Both the position numbers and the translations under genes were made by a program. The notes below the pieces were generated by a model that worked only from the letters and a program-made list of their open reading frames with translations, searched no databases and was not told the DNA's origin. A stretch of DNA of 64,000 bases from Flagellimonas hadalis (GTDB lineage Bacteria; Bacteroidota; Bacteroidia; Flavobacteriales; Flavobacteriaceae). Shown one piece after another: positions 1 through 9,336 of this stretch (position 1 is the stretch's first letter; every line of letters starts with the position of its first letter). The stretch covers positions 62,001 through 126,000 of the forward strand of contig NZ_VNIK02000010.1 in assembly GCF_007785775.2 (NCBI RefSeq), written 5' to 3'.

Positions 1-1
1 C

Positions 2-367
2 CATACGTTCTTGATCACACGGACCGATACCTACAGTGTGACCGTGACCGATGAAAATGGATGTAGTGTCACCCAAGAGATCTATATGGAATTCATCGAC
101 ATTGAAATACCAACCTTTTTCACTCCTGATGGTGACGGACTCAATGATCGGTGGATACCCAAGAACATTGAAATTTTCCCAAACATCACCATTTCCATTT
201 TTGATAGATATGGTAGAAAACTCTACAGAATGGTCCAGGGTACCGAAGGTTGGGACGGATATTACAACGATGCCAACCTACCAATGGGAGATTATTGGTA
301 CATCATCAAACTCAATGGAGATCGGGATACCAGGGAATTCGTAGGGCACTTTACCCTATACAGATAA
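2..367 (+). CDS. T9SS type B sorting domain (C-terminal end of a secreted protein, partial)
   Basis: Only the last ~121 codons are inside the window; the frame is open from base 2, so the gene starts further left. The visible part is a gliding-motility-associated C-terminal domain: FFTPDGDGLNDRW, then ISIFDRYGRKLY, GWDGYYN and PMGDYWYII, ending in FVGHFTLYR. This domain directs cargo through the type IX secretion system across the outer membrane (type B signal). The segment before it (DTYSVTVTDENGCSVTQ) looks like the end of an Ig/PKD-like repeat, as is usual in long flavobacterial surface proteins. The function of the missing part cannot be told. Confidence 0.9.
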   Translation, partial: HTFLITRTDTYSVTVTDENGCSVTQEIYMEFIDIEIPTFFTPDGDGLNDRWIPKNIEIFPNITISIFDRYGRKLYRMVQGTEGWDGYYNDANLPMGDYWYIIKLNGDRDTREFVGHFTLYR

Positions 368-386
368 CCCACTAAATATCCAACCC

Positions 387-427
387 AAAAGGGCCGCATC
401 AAAATTGATGCGGCCCTTTTATTTTTG
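387..427. terminator. Bidirectional intrinsic terminator
   Basis: A 12-bp perfect stem, GGGCCGCATCAA (391-402) with TTGATGCGGCCC (405-416), is flanked by AAAA on the left and TTTTATTTTT on the right. It lies between the ends of two convergent genes and has A/T tails suited to stop transcription from both sides. Confidence 0.9.
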
Positions 428-456
428 ATCCCTCGGGAATTCTCCCATTGAAAATA

Positions 457-1758
457 TTATAGACCTATCCGATAGATCACCGCACCACCACCATCCGTCA
501 GGGCGTAGAGAGCCCCATCGGCCCCGTCCAATATATCCCTGAAACGATGGCCTTCGCCTTCCATCAACCGTTCCTCGCCCACAACCCTATCGTCCTCGAT
601 TACCAAACGGACAATATGTTGGCCACTCAAAGCGCCCAAAAATAAATTGTTGGTCCATTCCGGAATCAAGTTTCCTGAGTAAAAATCCATACCGCTTGGC
701 GACACCACAGGATCCCAATAGTAAACAGGTTGTTCCATACCATTTTGTTGTGTAATGCCCGAACCAATCGCCACTCCACTGTATTCCAATCCATAGGAAA
801 TGGTAGGCCAGCCATAATCGGCCCCTGCTTCAATGCGATTGACCTCGTCACCGCCCCTGGGACCGAGCTCGGATTCCCAAAGTTCCCCGGTTACAGGATG
901 TACTGCCAATCCCTGTACATTTCGGTGCCCATAAGAGTATATCTCGGGCAGAACCCCATTTTCATCCGTAAAGGGATTTCCACTTGCGGGTGCGCCATCT
1001 GTAGTGATCCGCAGCACCTTGCCCAAAGCGGCATCCAATTCCTGTGCCTCCCCTCGGGTGACCGTACTTGACCTATCGCCTGTACTGACAAATAGATTTC
1101 CTTCGCCATCCCAAGCCAATCGTGATCCATAATGGGCAGTACTTTCGAATTCGGGTATAGCGGTATAGATCACTTCCGCTTCCTCAATGGCGGTTTCGCT
1201 GTCCGACAACCTTCCTTTGGCCACCGCTGTGGCCGTGCCTCCTGCTCCATCTTGTGAAAAAGACCAATAGATCATCCTGTTTTCCTGAAAATTTGGGTCT
1301 ACCGCAACATCCAAAAGACCACCTTGGCCCGAGCTGTTGACCGCAGGAATACCAGTGATCTGGGAACCGACGCTTCCCGAGGTTGACACCAAACGCATGG
1401 TTCCCGCCCTTTCCGTGACCAGAATACGTCCATCCGGCAAGTGGGCCATTCCCCAAGGGTTGGACAGTCCCGAAGCAAAAACAGTGACCGTATACGTAGT
1501 CTCCGTAGTGACGCCATTGATCCTGGTCTGTCCCTCGAATGCGGGCGAATAATCTGTGTTGGGATCATTGGTTTCCACTGGGTCTTGTGTTTCATCAGGA
1601 TCCATAGGGTCGTCATCGTTCGGATCTTCAGGTTCGTTGGGGTTGGGATCCTCTGCTTCTGGGACTGGACTCCCATTGTCCGAACCACAAGAATATATCA
1701 TGGTCCCCAACAAAAGACAAAGGCCTATCAATACGATATGCTTTACTGAAAATTTCAT
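457..1758 (-). CDS. PQQ-dependent sugar dehydrogenase lipoprotein (GSDH family)
   Basis: A 433-residue glucose/sorbosone dehydrogenase-type beta-propeller, expected to oxidise aldose sugars at the cell surface or in the periplasm with pyrroloquinoline quinone. The N-terminus is a lipoprotein signal (LLLGTMIYSC), followed by a linker of ~45 residues that is very rich in Pro, Glu and Asp (about residues 30-75). The propeller begins at GLSNPWGMAHLPDGRILV, a hallmark of the family, and later shows GHRNVQGLAVHP and AGADYGWPTISYG, also typical. No PQQ biosynthesis genes are visible, so the cofactor may be scavenged. The gene stands alone and ends at the shared terminator near 400. Confidence 0.88.
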   Translation of the reverse strand: MKFSVKHIVLIGLCLLLGTMIYSCGSDNGSPVPEAEDPNPNEPEDPNDDDPMDPDETQDPVETNDPNTDYSPAFEGQTRINGVTTETTYTVTVFASGLSNPWGMAHLPDGRILVTERAGTMRLVSTSGSVGSQITGIPAVNSSGQGGLLDVAVDPNFQENRMIYWSFSQDGAGGTATAVAKGRLSDSETAIEEAEVIYTAIPEFESTAHYGSRLAWDGEGNLFVSTGDRSSTVTRGEAQELDAALGKVLRITTDGAPASGNPFTDENGVLPEIYSYGHRNVQGLAVHPVTGELWESELGPRGGDEVNRIEAGADYGWPTISYGLEYSGVAIGSGITQQNGMEQPVYYWDPVVSPSGMDFYSGNLIPEWTNNLFLGALSGQHIVRLVIEDDRVVGEERLMEGEGHRFRDILDGADGALYALTDGGGAVIYRIGL

Positions 1759-2004
1759 AGACTGCTGTTTTCAGTAAGTTACCAAACACACATCGACAAC
1801 GCCTCTTTTTTAACTTTTTGGAAAGAAATCTTGTGATTTTTACTCGAAAAAGGCCATAAGCATATAAAAAAGTGTCTTCTCCTATTATTTAAATGACCTA
1901 TGTACTCCCTATTGTAGAAGTTTGATGGAATTGACCATGTATCGGATACTTTTTGATTTACCTTACCCGATGCTAAAAACAATGAACCAACAGGTACCCA
2001 AAAT

Positions 2005-3288
2005 TTAAGTATTGCTATTTTCCCGATCCTTGGGTTTGATGATCATCCTGAAATATTGGTCCCTGTAGATGTAATAACCTATCCAGTTGAAAAAGGCCCT
2101 TATCCTGTTCTTGAAGTTGACCAATCCCATGATGTGCACAAAAATCCAGATGAGCCATGCCAAAAACCCCTTGATGGAGCTCTTTTGGCCCGGAAAGTCC
2201 AGTACGGCCTTATTTCTTCCGATAATGGCCAAAGATCCTTTGTCCATATATCTAAATGGGACCCACTTTCCACTCTTTCCTTCCAAGTTCTTGGCCAAAT
2301 TCTTGGCCTGCTGCAATGCTGGTTGGGCCAATTGGGGATGTCCGTGTGGGAAGTCCGCATCACCGGAAACCAATGCACAGTCCCCCAGGGCGTAGATATT
2401 ATCGTAACCTTCCACCAAATTATAGGCATTGGTCTTTAAACGGTTGCCCTTTCCAAAACTATCTTTTTTAAATCCATCGAAGGTCTTGGCCGAAACCCCT
2501 GCAGCCCATATCAGGTTTTTGGTCTGGATCTCGGAGCCATCGGACAAATGGACCTTTTCATTATCAAAGTCCTTTACAAAAGTGTTGAGCTTGATCTTTA
2601 CCCCATACTGCCTGAGCTTTTTGAAGGTATATTGCTGCGACTTTGGCGACATGGCCGCCAGTACGGCATCTTGGCCATCGATCAAATAGATTCCGCCAAG
2701 GTCTTCCTGGCTCAACTCTGGGTAGTCTTTCTTTAGAATGGAAGTACTCATTTCTGCCAGGATCCCGGACAGTTCAACACCCGTGGGGCCTGCACCGGCA
2801 ATGACAAAGGTCAACAAGCGCCTGCGGTCTGCCACATTGGGCAAACGGGTGGCTCGGTCCAACCTGGTCAGAATGGTATTGCGAAGGGACAAGGCATCAC
2901 TGATGGTCTTCATGGGCAAGCTATATTTTTCGACGTTCGCATTGCCGAAAAAATTACTCTCCGCCCCTGTGGCCATCACCAAGATATCATAGTGCAAATC
3001 ACCATTGTTCAGGACAATCATGTTTTCCGAGGGCACCACCTTCACCAGACTTCCCAATCTGAATCGAACACTGGGGCTTTTTCTAAGTATTCTCCTGAAC
3101 GGGTAGCTGATGGCAGACGGTTCCATAAAGCCAGTCGATACCTGATAAATCAATGGTGGAAAAAAATTATAGTTGTTCACATCCACCAATATGACCTCGT
3201 ATTTTTTGGAATTCCCCAGCCCCTTGATCAGTTCAAGTCCGGCGAACCCACCTCCCACAACAACAACTTTCTGCTTATTTTCCATCAA
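2005..3288 (-). CDS. ndh: Type II NADH:quinone oxidoreductase (NDH-2)
   Basis: A 427-residue FAD-dependent, non-proton-pumping NADH dehydrogenase that feeds electrons to the quinone pool. The FAD-binding GGGFAGLELIKGL motif is at residues ~11-24, followed by NYNFFPPLIYQVSTGFMEPSAI, characteristic of NDH-2. The second nucleotide-binding site is FVIAGAGPTGVELSGILAEM. The conserved NIYALGDCA and HPQLAQPALQQ segments follow. The C-terminus has a hydrophobic stretch (FLAWLIWIFVHIMGLVNF) expected to sit on the membrane. The gene is monocistronic and divergent from the ModE-like gene. Confidence 0.92.
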   Translation of the reverse strand: MMENKQKVVVVGGGFAGLELIKGLGNSKKYEVILVDVNNYNFFPPLIYQVSTGFMEPSAISYPFRRILRKSPSVRFRLGSLVKVVPSENMIVLNNGDLHYDILVMATGAESNFFGNANVEKYSLPMKTISDALSLRNTILTRLDRATRLPNVADRRRLLTFVIAGAGPTGVELSGILAEMSTSILKKDYPELSQEDLGGIYLIDGQDAVLAAMSPKSQQYTFKKLRQYGVKIKLNTFVKDFDNEKVHLSDGSEIQTKNLIWAAGVSAKTFDGFKKDSFGKGNRLKTNAYNLVEGYDNIYALGDCALVSGDADFPHGHPQLAQPALQQAKNLAKNLEGKSGKWVPFRYMDKGSLAIIGRNKAVLDFPGQKSSIKGFLAWLIWIFVHIMGLVNFKNRIRAFFNWIGYYIYRDQYFRMIIKPKDRENSNT

Positions 3289-3475
3289 AAAAAAAACTTT
3301 ACTTCAAAAATACGGGTATAATATCCCTTTATTCTTAAACTGGTTTAATAAATTAAATTGATAGGTAACATCCATGGGCTCCATGGTGGCCATGGAGATT
3401 AATCCATATCTTAGATGCAAATCAGTGTTCAGGAAGATCAAACATCCATTCACCAATAAATCAAAAGGTCAGTCA

Positions 3476-3823
3476 ATGAAAAATACAAAACAGCTTCGAA
3501 ACAGGTGTTGGATAGATATTGATGGGAAAAAATTCTTTGGGCCTGGGAGGGTCCAACTTTTGGCCCTGATCGAAAAAAATGGGTCTTTGTCCAAAGCGGC
3601 CAAGGAAATGGGCATGTCCTACAAAAAGGCGTGGGCCATGATCGACGACCTTAATGAACGTGGACAACACCCATATGTTACGCTACACAAAGGCGGAACC
3701 ACTGGAGGCGGTGCCGAACTGACCACGAACGGCAAAAAGGTCCTGGCTGCTTTCCAAACGCTAATTCATCATGTGGAGGCAACCATTGAGGAACACCAAG
3801 CCGAACTTCTCAAATTGATATGA
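3476..3823 (+). CDS. ModE-like molybdate-responsive regulator, DNA-binding domain only
   Basis: A winged-helix protein of the LysR-like/ModE N-terminal family: RVQLLALIEKNGSLSKAAKEMGMSYKKAWAMIDDLN. The start at MKNTKQLRN (3476) is preferred to upstream in-frame ATGs from 3374, because it leaves a 115-residue protein that begins just before the fold. It lacks the C-terminal molybdate-binding TOBE/MOP domains of E. coli ModE. A good ModE-type operator lies in front of the cofactor operon that converges on this gene (12248-12273), so it is the obvious candidate regulator. How it would sense molybdate without TOBE domains is unclear. The stop is 24 bp from the end of the convergent tauE-like gene. 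Confidence 0.85.
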   Translation: MKNTKQLRNRCWIDIDGKKFFGPGRVQLLALIEKNGSLSKAAKEMGMSYKKAWAMIDDLNERGQHPYVTLHKGGTTGGGAELTTNGKKVLAAFQTLIHHVEATIEEHQAELLKLI

Positions 3824-3846
3824 TCGGATTGATTTTTTTGCCAATT

Positions 3847-4602
3847 TTAGATTTTCACGCCAAACCCATGCAGCAGTATAAGGCGCAAGCCCACGTAAAG
3901 GACCAAAATACTGGTAAGCACTCCCAAAAATTTCAAGTTGAATTTTTTATTGGATAAGTAGGAACCTATACTCCCTCCAATCACAACAGCCACCACCAAT
4001 TGCAACGTCAGTTCGTCGTGCAACTTGAAGGTTCCCGCCACATTGAGTCCAATCAAACCAGAAATGGAATTGACCAGAATAAAAACAGAGGCCAGCGAGG
4101 CTACTACCCGTGCGTTTTCCCACTTTAAAAGATTCAGCACCGGCGATAGAAAAATACCCCCGCCAATTCCAGAAATTCCGGAAAGCAAACCGATGCCGCC
4201 ACCAAGCACCAATTTTTTTGGATTGGAAAATTTCTTCGAGTCCAGTTTTTTCTTCGCAAAACGAAGCAGCATAAAAATGCCGGCCATGATCAAGGCGCTT
4301 CCCAGCATCAGAAAAAATTCGGTTTGCGACAATCGGATTTGCGCGCCCAGATAAGCAAACGGGATGCTCATCACCAAAAATGGCCAGAACAATTTCATAT
4401 CGAACACCCGGTTGCGGATAAAGACCATGGTTCCAATGGTCACCACACAAATGTTCAAAATAAGGGCAGTGGAACGTATCTCGTAAAAATCGGTCAGGAA
4501 AAGGCTCAAAATGGCCAAGTAACTGGACCCTCCCCCAAAACCGACCGAGCTATAAAAAAGTGCGATCAAAAAGAAAACGATGGGCAAGTATTCCACACTC
4601 AT
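3847..4602 (-). CDS. TauE/SafE family sulfite/anion exporter
   Basis: A 251-residue polytopic membrane protein with about eight hydrophobic helices and the two glycine-rich motifs of the TauE/SafE family: FYSSVGFGGGSSYLA near the N-terminus and GLLSGISGIGGGIFLSPVL in the middle. Members export sulfite, sulfoacetate or related anions, but the substrate cannot be read from sequence. It is the last gene of the molybdenum cofactor operon, 3 bp after moeA. This suggests a job in oxyanion or sulfur balance connected with cofactor synthesis or a molybdoenzyme; that is inference from context only. Confidence 0.88.
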   Translation of the reverse strand: MSVEYLPIVFFLIALFYSSVGFGGGSSYLAILSLFLTDFYEIRSTALILNICVVTIGTMVFIRNRVFDMKLFWPFLVMSIPFAYLGAQIRLSQTEFFLMLGSALIMAGIFMLLRFAKKKLDSKKFSNPKKLVLGGGIGLLSGISGIGGGIFLSPVLNLLKWENARVVASLASVFILVNSISGLIGLNVAGTFKLHDELTLQLVVAVVIGGSIGSYLSNKKFNLKFLGVLTSILVLYVGLRLILLHGFGVKI

Positions 4603-4605
4603 TTA

Positions 4606-5772
4606 TCAAGAAATCAATTTGCAATCCACCATATCCCCTTCTTTCAATTGTATACCATCATCCACAAAAGCCAGTGCATTCCCAAGGGCCATGGATTGGA
4701 TCATGGAGGATCCCTGTCCGTCCAATATCTCTACCTTACCATTGAATACATGGGCCTTGAGGAAGGAGGGACGTCCAAAATTGTTCTCATAGGCATGGCT
4801 TAGAGGAAATTGGTAAGTGGGCAAACCTACCTTTCCATATCCTGAAAACTTTTGCAGGAGAGGAAGCACATACATATAAAAACAGGTGAGGGACGAGGCC
4901 GGATTACCGGGCAGTGCGAAAACAAATTGGTTTGTCCTTCGTCCAAAGTATAATGGTTTTCCAGGTTTTTGGAGTACCTTGTAAAACAATTCATCCACTC
5001 CGTTCGCTTCTAGGGCCGGCCGGACAAAATCGTAATCACCAACGGATATTCCCCCAGAAACCAGCAAGACATCACAGGATTCCAAGGCATTTTTGATGCC
5101 CTTTTTGGTAGCCTCAAGATCGTCCTTGATCTGCATTTTATGTTGATGCTGGAACCCGAATTGTTGCAACACCCCTGCAATGGCATAACTGTTGGATTCG
5201 TATATCTGCCCTTCTGCCTTGGGTTGTCCAGGGGGCACCAGTTCATTGCCGGTGGTGATGATGTTCACCCGAGGCTTTGAAAATACTTCCAAATGCTCCA
5301 ATCCGAGGCTTCCCATCAAGGATAGAGAGGGTGGGGCCAAAACATGTCCTTTCCCGAATACCAATTGCCCTTCGGAGAGCTGTCCGCCTCTTTTTCGGAT
5401 ATTTTGTCCTATTCTGGGCATTTCGTCCAAGAAAAGTGTACCTGATTCCACCGAGGTTTTCTCCTGCATCATCACCGCGGAAGTGGCGTGGGGCACTTTG
5501 GCCCCTGTGAAAATACGGACGGCCTCCCCATCACTCAACCGTACTTCTTTGGATTCCCCTGCTGCGACCTCACCAACTAACCTGTATTCCTGATAAAGTC
5601 CGCACAGGGCATAACCGTCCATCGCGGAATTGTCAAATTCGGGGACATGAAAAGGAGACAAGGTGTCTTTTGACAGGGCATATCCGAGGGATTCCCCCAA
5701 GGGCAGGGTTTGACTCTTTAAATTGATTTTTTGTTCATCAATGATGCGAAGTGCTTCAGAAATCGTTACCAT
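4606..5772 (-). CDS. moeA: Molybdopterin molybdotransferase MoeA
   Basis: A 388-residue MoeA, which inserts molybdate into adenylated molybdopterin. Motifs seen: PEFDNSAMDGYAL near residue 45, VRIFTGAKVP, the central MoCF-binding domain with ITTGNELVPPGQ and VLLVSGGISVGDYDF, and FALPGNPASSLTCFYMYVLP. The C-terminal domain IV is present, so the length is normal. The start codon overlaps the moaA stop by one base, which suggests translational coupling inside the operon. Confidence 0.95.
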   Translation of the reverse strand: MVTISEALRIIDEQKINLKSQTLPLGESLGYALSKDTLSPFHVPEFDNSAMDGYALCGLYQEYRLVGEVAAGESKEVRLSDGEAVRIFTGAKVPHATSAVMMQEKTSVESGTLFLDEMPRIGQNIRKRGGQLSEGQLVFGKGHVLAPPSLSLMGSLGLEHLEVFSKPRVNIITTGNELVPPGQPKAEGQIYESNSYAIAGVLQQFGFQHQHKMQIKDDLEATKKGIKNALESCDVLLVSGGISVGDYDFVRPALEANGVDELFYKVLQKPGKPLYFGRRTNQFVFALPGNPASSLTCFYMYVLPLLQKFSGYGKVGLPTYQFPLSHAYENNFGRPSFLKAHVFNGKVEILDGQGSSMIQSMALGNALAFVDDGIQLKEGDMVDCKLIS

Positions 5773-6764
5773 TAGCCTCCTATTGAAATCATTGAACGGT
5801 TTTGCTCATAATGTTCTGCATCCATTTTTACTTCCATGCCGTCCCGGGAGTGTTTTTTGGATTTTATGGCCTCCAAAATGATGGTCTCAATTTTTTCTCC
5901 CTTGCGCATTGGGGTCAAGAGATCGGTCTCTGAAGTGGCGAACAGGCAGTTTTTCATCTTGCCATCTGCCGTGAGTCGAATGCGGTTACACTCATCACAA
6001 AATGGATTGGTGATTGTGCTCACAATCCCAAAACTGCCCTTGTGTCCCTTTACTTTAAAGTTGGTGGAGGTGCTGTGCCTGGGATTTTTCAACTCCTCTA
6101 TTTCGCCAAAGGTATGGCCAATGGTCTGCAGGATTTCCTCCTTGCCAACTCCCTTGCTCCAATCCCACTTATTGCCTTTGAAGGGCATAAACTCAATAAA
6201 CTTGACCGTCAAATCCTTATGTTTTGTCAAGGCGATGAAATCATTGATCTCATTATCGTTCACCCCTTTGATCAAGACCACATTGAGTTTGATGTGCATG
6301 TCCATCTCCAAGGCCATTTCGAGGTTCTTCATGATGCGCTCGTAATAATCACGCTTGGTAATAAAAATGGATTTGGCCTTATCCAAGGTGTCCAGACTAA
6401 AATTGATCTTGCGCAACCCGACTTTATCAAAAAGGGCCAAATATTTGTCGAGTACAATTCCGTTGGTGGTCAATTTGAGGGTCACGCCCAGTTTGGCCAG
6501 CTCTTCGACCAAATAGCCGAAATTCTTTCGAACCAAAGGTTCCCCGCCCGTCAGTCGGACCGTATCCACGCCCAGATCCCGAAATGTTCTGGTCATCTCG
6601 ATGATCTCTTCCAAGGTCATGATGCTTGGTTTTTCCATCAACTCAATACCTTCTTCGGGCATGCAATAAAAGCACCGAAGGTTGCACCGATCCGTCAACG
6701 AAATGCGGAGATAGGTATGTGGCCTACCAAAATTGTCTATAATCTGCGGTTTTTTGTCAATCAT
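5772..6764 (-). CDS. moaA: GTP 3',8-cyclase MoaA (radical SAM)
   Basis: A 330-residue radical SAM enzyme for the first step of molybdopterin synthesis, GTP to 3',8-cyclo-GTP. The N-terminal cluster motif CNLRCFYCMPEEG (CxxxCxxC) and the SAM-binding VRLTGGEPLVRKN are clear, as is the C-terminal second cluster region with NPFCDECNRIRLTADGKMKNCLF. The C-terminus ends RSMISIGG, that is, with the Gly-Gly tail that MoaA needs for catalysis. It overlaps the moaC-moaB fusion gene by 8 bases. Confidence 0.96.
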   Translation of the reverse strand: MIDKKPQIIDNFGRPHTYLRISLTDRCNLRCFYCMPEEGIELMEKPSIMTLEEIIEMTRTFRDLGVDTVRLTGGEPLVRKNFGYLVEELAKLGVTLKLTTNGIVLDKYLALFDKVGLRKINFSLDTLDKAKSIFITKRDYYERIMKNLEMALEMDMHIKLNVVLIKGVNDNEINDFIALTKHKDLTVKFIEFMPFKGNKWDWSKGVGKEEILQTIGHTFGEIEELKNPRHSTSTNFKVKGHKGSFGIVSTITNPFCDECNRIRLTADGKMKNCLFATSETDLLTPMRKGEKIETIILEAIKSKKHSRDGMEVKMDAEHYEQNRSMISIGG

Positions 6765-7653
6765 GTCTTTTTCCTTCTATCACTTTAAATGCGTGCAGCA
6801 CATGGGGGAAAATCGCATCCATGGATTCCGCTGCTCCTTTGGTGGAGCCTGGCAACGCGAGAATGAGCTTGCCATCCTTGATGCCCGCGATGGAACGCGA
6901 GAACATCGCCAACGGCATACGTTCTTGCCCGTAGCTTCGCATTTGTTCTTCCACTCCCTTTAGTTTGATGTCCAACAAGGGTTCCAAGGTCTGTGGGGTG
7001 ACATCCCGGGGCCCCACGCCCGTACCTCCCGTAAAAATCAACAGGTCGGCAGTGGTATTTTCCACTTTTTTGATGATTTCCACCGCCTCATCGGGAATAA
7101 TGCTTTTTTGGGATTCCACACCCAAAGCATTTAATTTCTTGATGATGGTCTCTCCTGCCCGGTCCTCTCCTTGGCCTTTGGAAATGGTATCGGAACAAAC
7201 CACTACTTCCGCAGTCAACCCTTCTGAATTTATATTGAAAGAGGATTTCCCTCCTTTTTTCGATTTGAGACGAATGGTACCGATTTCCACATTTTTGTCA
7301 ATCGGTTTGAGCATATCGTACATCGTGAGGGCCACAACACTTGCCCCGTGCATCGCCTCTACCTCTACCCCGGTTTTGTAGATGGTCTTCACCGTCATCG
7401 AAATAATGATGTCCAAACCATCTATTTCATAATCGATTCCGGTATATTCGATGGGCAACGGATGGCAATCGGGCAGAAGGTCCGGTGTTTTCTTTACGCC
7501 CAACAATCCCGCCGCCTTGGCCATTTCAAACACGTTCCCTTTGGGAACTTCGTTGTTTTGAATTGCCTCAATAGTAGCTTGACCGCTCGTTTTTACGATG
7601 GCTTCCGCAGTGGCCTCTCTAAGGGTCGTTACTTTATGTGTAATGTCTACCAT
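6757..7653 (-). CDS. moaCB: MoaC-MoaB/MogA fusion protein
   Basis: A 298-residue two-domain protein. Residues ~1-145 are MoaC, cyclic pyranopterin monophosphate synthase (KGNVFEMAKAAGLLGVKKT, LLPDCHPLPI, EVEAMHGASVVALTMYDM). Residues ~150-298 are a MoaB/MogA-type molybdopterin adenylyltransferase domain (LLIFTGGTGVGPRDVTPQTL, ALPGSTKGAAESM). The fusion joins an early step and the adenylation step of the pathway. The same fusion is a recognised arrangement in Bacteroidota. It lies between moaE (directly adjacent) and moaA (8-base overlap). Confidence 0.94.
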   Translation of the reverse strand: MVDITHKVTTLREATAEAIVKTSGQATIEAIQNNEVPKGNVFEMAKAAGLLGVKKTPDLLPDCHPLPIEYTGIDYEIDGLDIIISMTVKTIYKTGVEVEAMHGASVVALTMYDMLKPIDKNVEIGTIRLKSKKGGKSSFNINSEGLTAEVVVCSDTISKGQGEDRAGETIIKKLNALGVESQKSIIPDEAVEIIKKVENTTADLLIFTGGTGVGPRDVTPQTLEPLLDIKLKGVEEQMRSYGQERMPLAMFSRSIAGIKDGKLILALPGSTKGAAESMDAIFPHVLHAFKVIEGKRHD

Positions 7654-8097
7654 TTACTTGTTCACTTTCCATTGATGGGTTTCGTCCTCAAAAATCTCTT
7701 TGCCGAATACGGGCACTTTCGCCTTGATTTCCTCCACAAAAAAGTTGGTCGCCTCAATCGCAATCTTTCGGTGCGCCGATGAGGTGAATACAAACAGACA
7801 AATCTCCCCAACCTTCACTTTGCCCAAACTGTGATAGATATGGGCACAGGTAATATCGAACTTGGCAAAAGCGACTTCGCGTATTTCGTGGAATACTTTT
7901 TCCGCCATTTCTTCATAGGCCGAATAATCTATGGCGGTCACGGTTTTACCTTCCATCTCATCTGCCCTGATCTGTCCCAAAAAAATACTGTGCGCGCCAA
8001 TGTCTGTCTTACTTTGGTGGTTGGCCACCGATTGGGCTATTTTTTCGGGAGGAATGGCTCCTTGTACAAATACTTTTTTCGGTTTCTTCTTATCCAT
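7654..8097 (-). CDS. moaE: Molybdopterin synthase catalytic subunit MoaE
   Basis: A 147-residue large subunit of molybdopterin synthase, which with MoaD thiocarboxylate converts precursor Z into molybdopterin. Typical segments: GAHSIFLGQIRADE, AIDYSAYEEMAEKVFHEI, ITCAHIYHSLGKVKVGEICLFV and AHRKIAIEATNFFVEEIKAKVP, ending with FGKEIFEDETHQWKVN where the conserved catalytic Lys region (PVFGKE) is visible. Its start overlaps the moeB-like gene by 8 bases. Confidence 0.94.
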   Translation of the reverse strand: MDKKKPKKVFVQGAIPPEKIAQSVANHQSKTDIGAHSIFLGQIRADEMEGKTVTAIDYSAYEEMAEKVFHEIREVAFAKFDITCAHIYHSLGKVKVGEICLFVFTSSAHRKIAIEATNFFVEEIKAKVPVFGKEIFEDETHQWKVNK

Positions 8098-9103
8098 CGA
8101 TAATTGTTTCTATGCCGCCTTCCACATTTTTCAAATTATGGAAGCCAAATTCATTTTTAAGGATTTCAATTGCATTCTTGCTTCGCTTTCCAGACTGGCA
8201 GAATACAAAAACTTCCTGATTGTTCGGTATTTCCTGGTATCGTGATATCAAATCCCCCATAGGAATGTTCAGCACTTTTTTTCCTTTTGGTTTGGGCTGT
8301 TCAAACGCTTCGCGCACATCGAGATACCATTGCTCCTTGTCCTTCAAATCACAATCGATATAAACAGGGGCAATTCCCCCTTTGCGTATTTTTTCCACTT
8401 CCTCGGGGCGCTTGTTTAGTTTGATGGTCTGCTCGCTGGCCTGCATCATATTGATCAGCTTTAGCTTACCGGAAAGCACCTCGCCCGCCCCCAAAATGAT
8501 TTTAAGGACTTCCGTAGCTTGAGCCGTTCCCAAGATGCCGGGCAACACCCCCAAAACCCCAGTGGTCTCACAACTGATGTTCTGCCGCGTGCTTTTCGGG
8601 AACACGCAGCGGTAAGTGGGCCCATTTTTGTAATTAAAGACCGACAATTGCCCTTCATTTTTATAAATGGAGGCAAAAACCCAAGGTTTATCGGCCAAAA
8701 TACAGGCATCATTAATGAGATATTTCGTTTCAAAGTTGTCCGTACCATCCAAAACAATATCGTATTGCTGGATGATGCTTTCCGCATTTTCAATGGTCAA
8801 GGGCTCTTCGTACACTTGAAACTTTACCTCACTGTTCTGCTTTTCCAATCGTTCCTTGGCCACGACTGACTTTGACCTTCCTACATCCGATTCTTGGAAG
8901 AGCACCTGCCTGTGCAGATTGGACAAATCGACTTTGTCATGGTCCATCAGACCAATATTGCCCACTCCAGCACCTGCCAAGTACATCGCGGCAGGACAGC
9001 CCAATCCTCCAACGCCAACGATCAACACCTTGGCATTGTGAAGTTTTTTCTGGCCTTTATAGCCAACTTCCGTGAGCTTTATTTGTCTGTCGTACCTGTT
9101 CAT
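8090..9103 (-). CDS. moeB: MoeB/ThiF adenylyltransferase fused to rhodanese
   Basis: A 337-residue E1-like enzyme expected to adenylate the MoaD C-terminus and then pass sulfur to it. The ATP-binding motif VLIVGVGGLGCPAAMYLAGAGVG is near residue 27, followed by DLSNLHRQVLF and DGTDNFETKYLIND. The C-terminal ~100 residues form a rhodanese domain with the likely catalytic cysteine in FVFCQSGKRSKNAIEIL. With the operon cysteine desulfurase this gives a complete sulfur relay: desulfurase to rhodanese to MoaD. It overlaps moaD by 4 bases. Confidence 0.93.
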   Translation of the reverse strand: MNRYDRQIKLTEVGYKGQKKLHNAKVLIVGVGGLGCPAAMYLAGAGVGNIGLMDHDKVDLSNLHRQVLFQESDVGRSKSVVAKERLEKQNSEVKFQVYEEPLTIENAESIIQQYDIVLDGTDNFETKYLINDACILADKPWVFASIYKNEGQLSVFNYKNGPTYRCVFPKSTRQNISCETTGVLGVLPGILGTAQATEVLKIILGAGEVLSGKLKLINMMQASEQTIKLNKRPEEVEKIRKGGIAPVYIDCDLKDKEQWYLDVREAFEQPKPKGKKVLNIPMGDLISRYQEIPNNQEVFVFCQSGKRSKNAIEILKNEFGFHNLKNVEGGIETIIDG

Positions 9104-9336
9104 CCTCCAGCGAACGGTGGCAACAAGGCCACTTCGTCCCCGTCTTTTAGGGTTATTTTATCATCCAAATTTTGGTTCACGGCTATCTGCACGGAATCTT
9201 TGTCCCTAATGGACAGTCCGTTCAGACAGCGTTCCTTTAGCTCCCGTGCAGTGAGTTCTCCATTCAGCTCCATGACCTCTTCGAACTTATTTGCTGCCTC
9301 GGCCACCAAACCAAAATACTTTATGGTCAACTTCAT
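9100..9336 (-). CDS. moaD: Molybdopterin synthase sulfur carrier subunit MoaD
   Basis: A 78-residue ubiquitin-like sulfur carrier. It starts MKLTIKYFGLVAEAANKFEE and ends VALLPPFAGG, with the invariant Gly-Gly that becomes the thiocarboxylate. Four-base overlaps (ATGA type) with both neighbours show tight coupling. Confidence 0.95.
   Translation of the reverse strand: MKLTIKYFGLVAEAANKFEEVMELNGELTARELKERCLNGLSIRDKDSVQIAVNQNLDDKITLKDGDEVALLPPFAGG

Noticed and set aside
1779..1982. A 67-codon minus-strand frame between the sugar dehydrogenase and NDH-2 genes
   Set aside because: AT-rich intergenic DNA, no protein-like pattern; more likely promoter DNA of the dehydrogenase gene.
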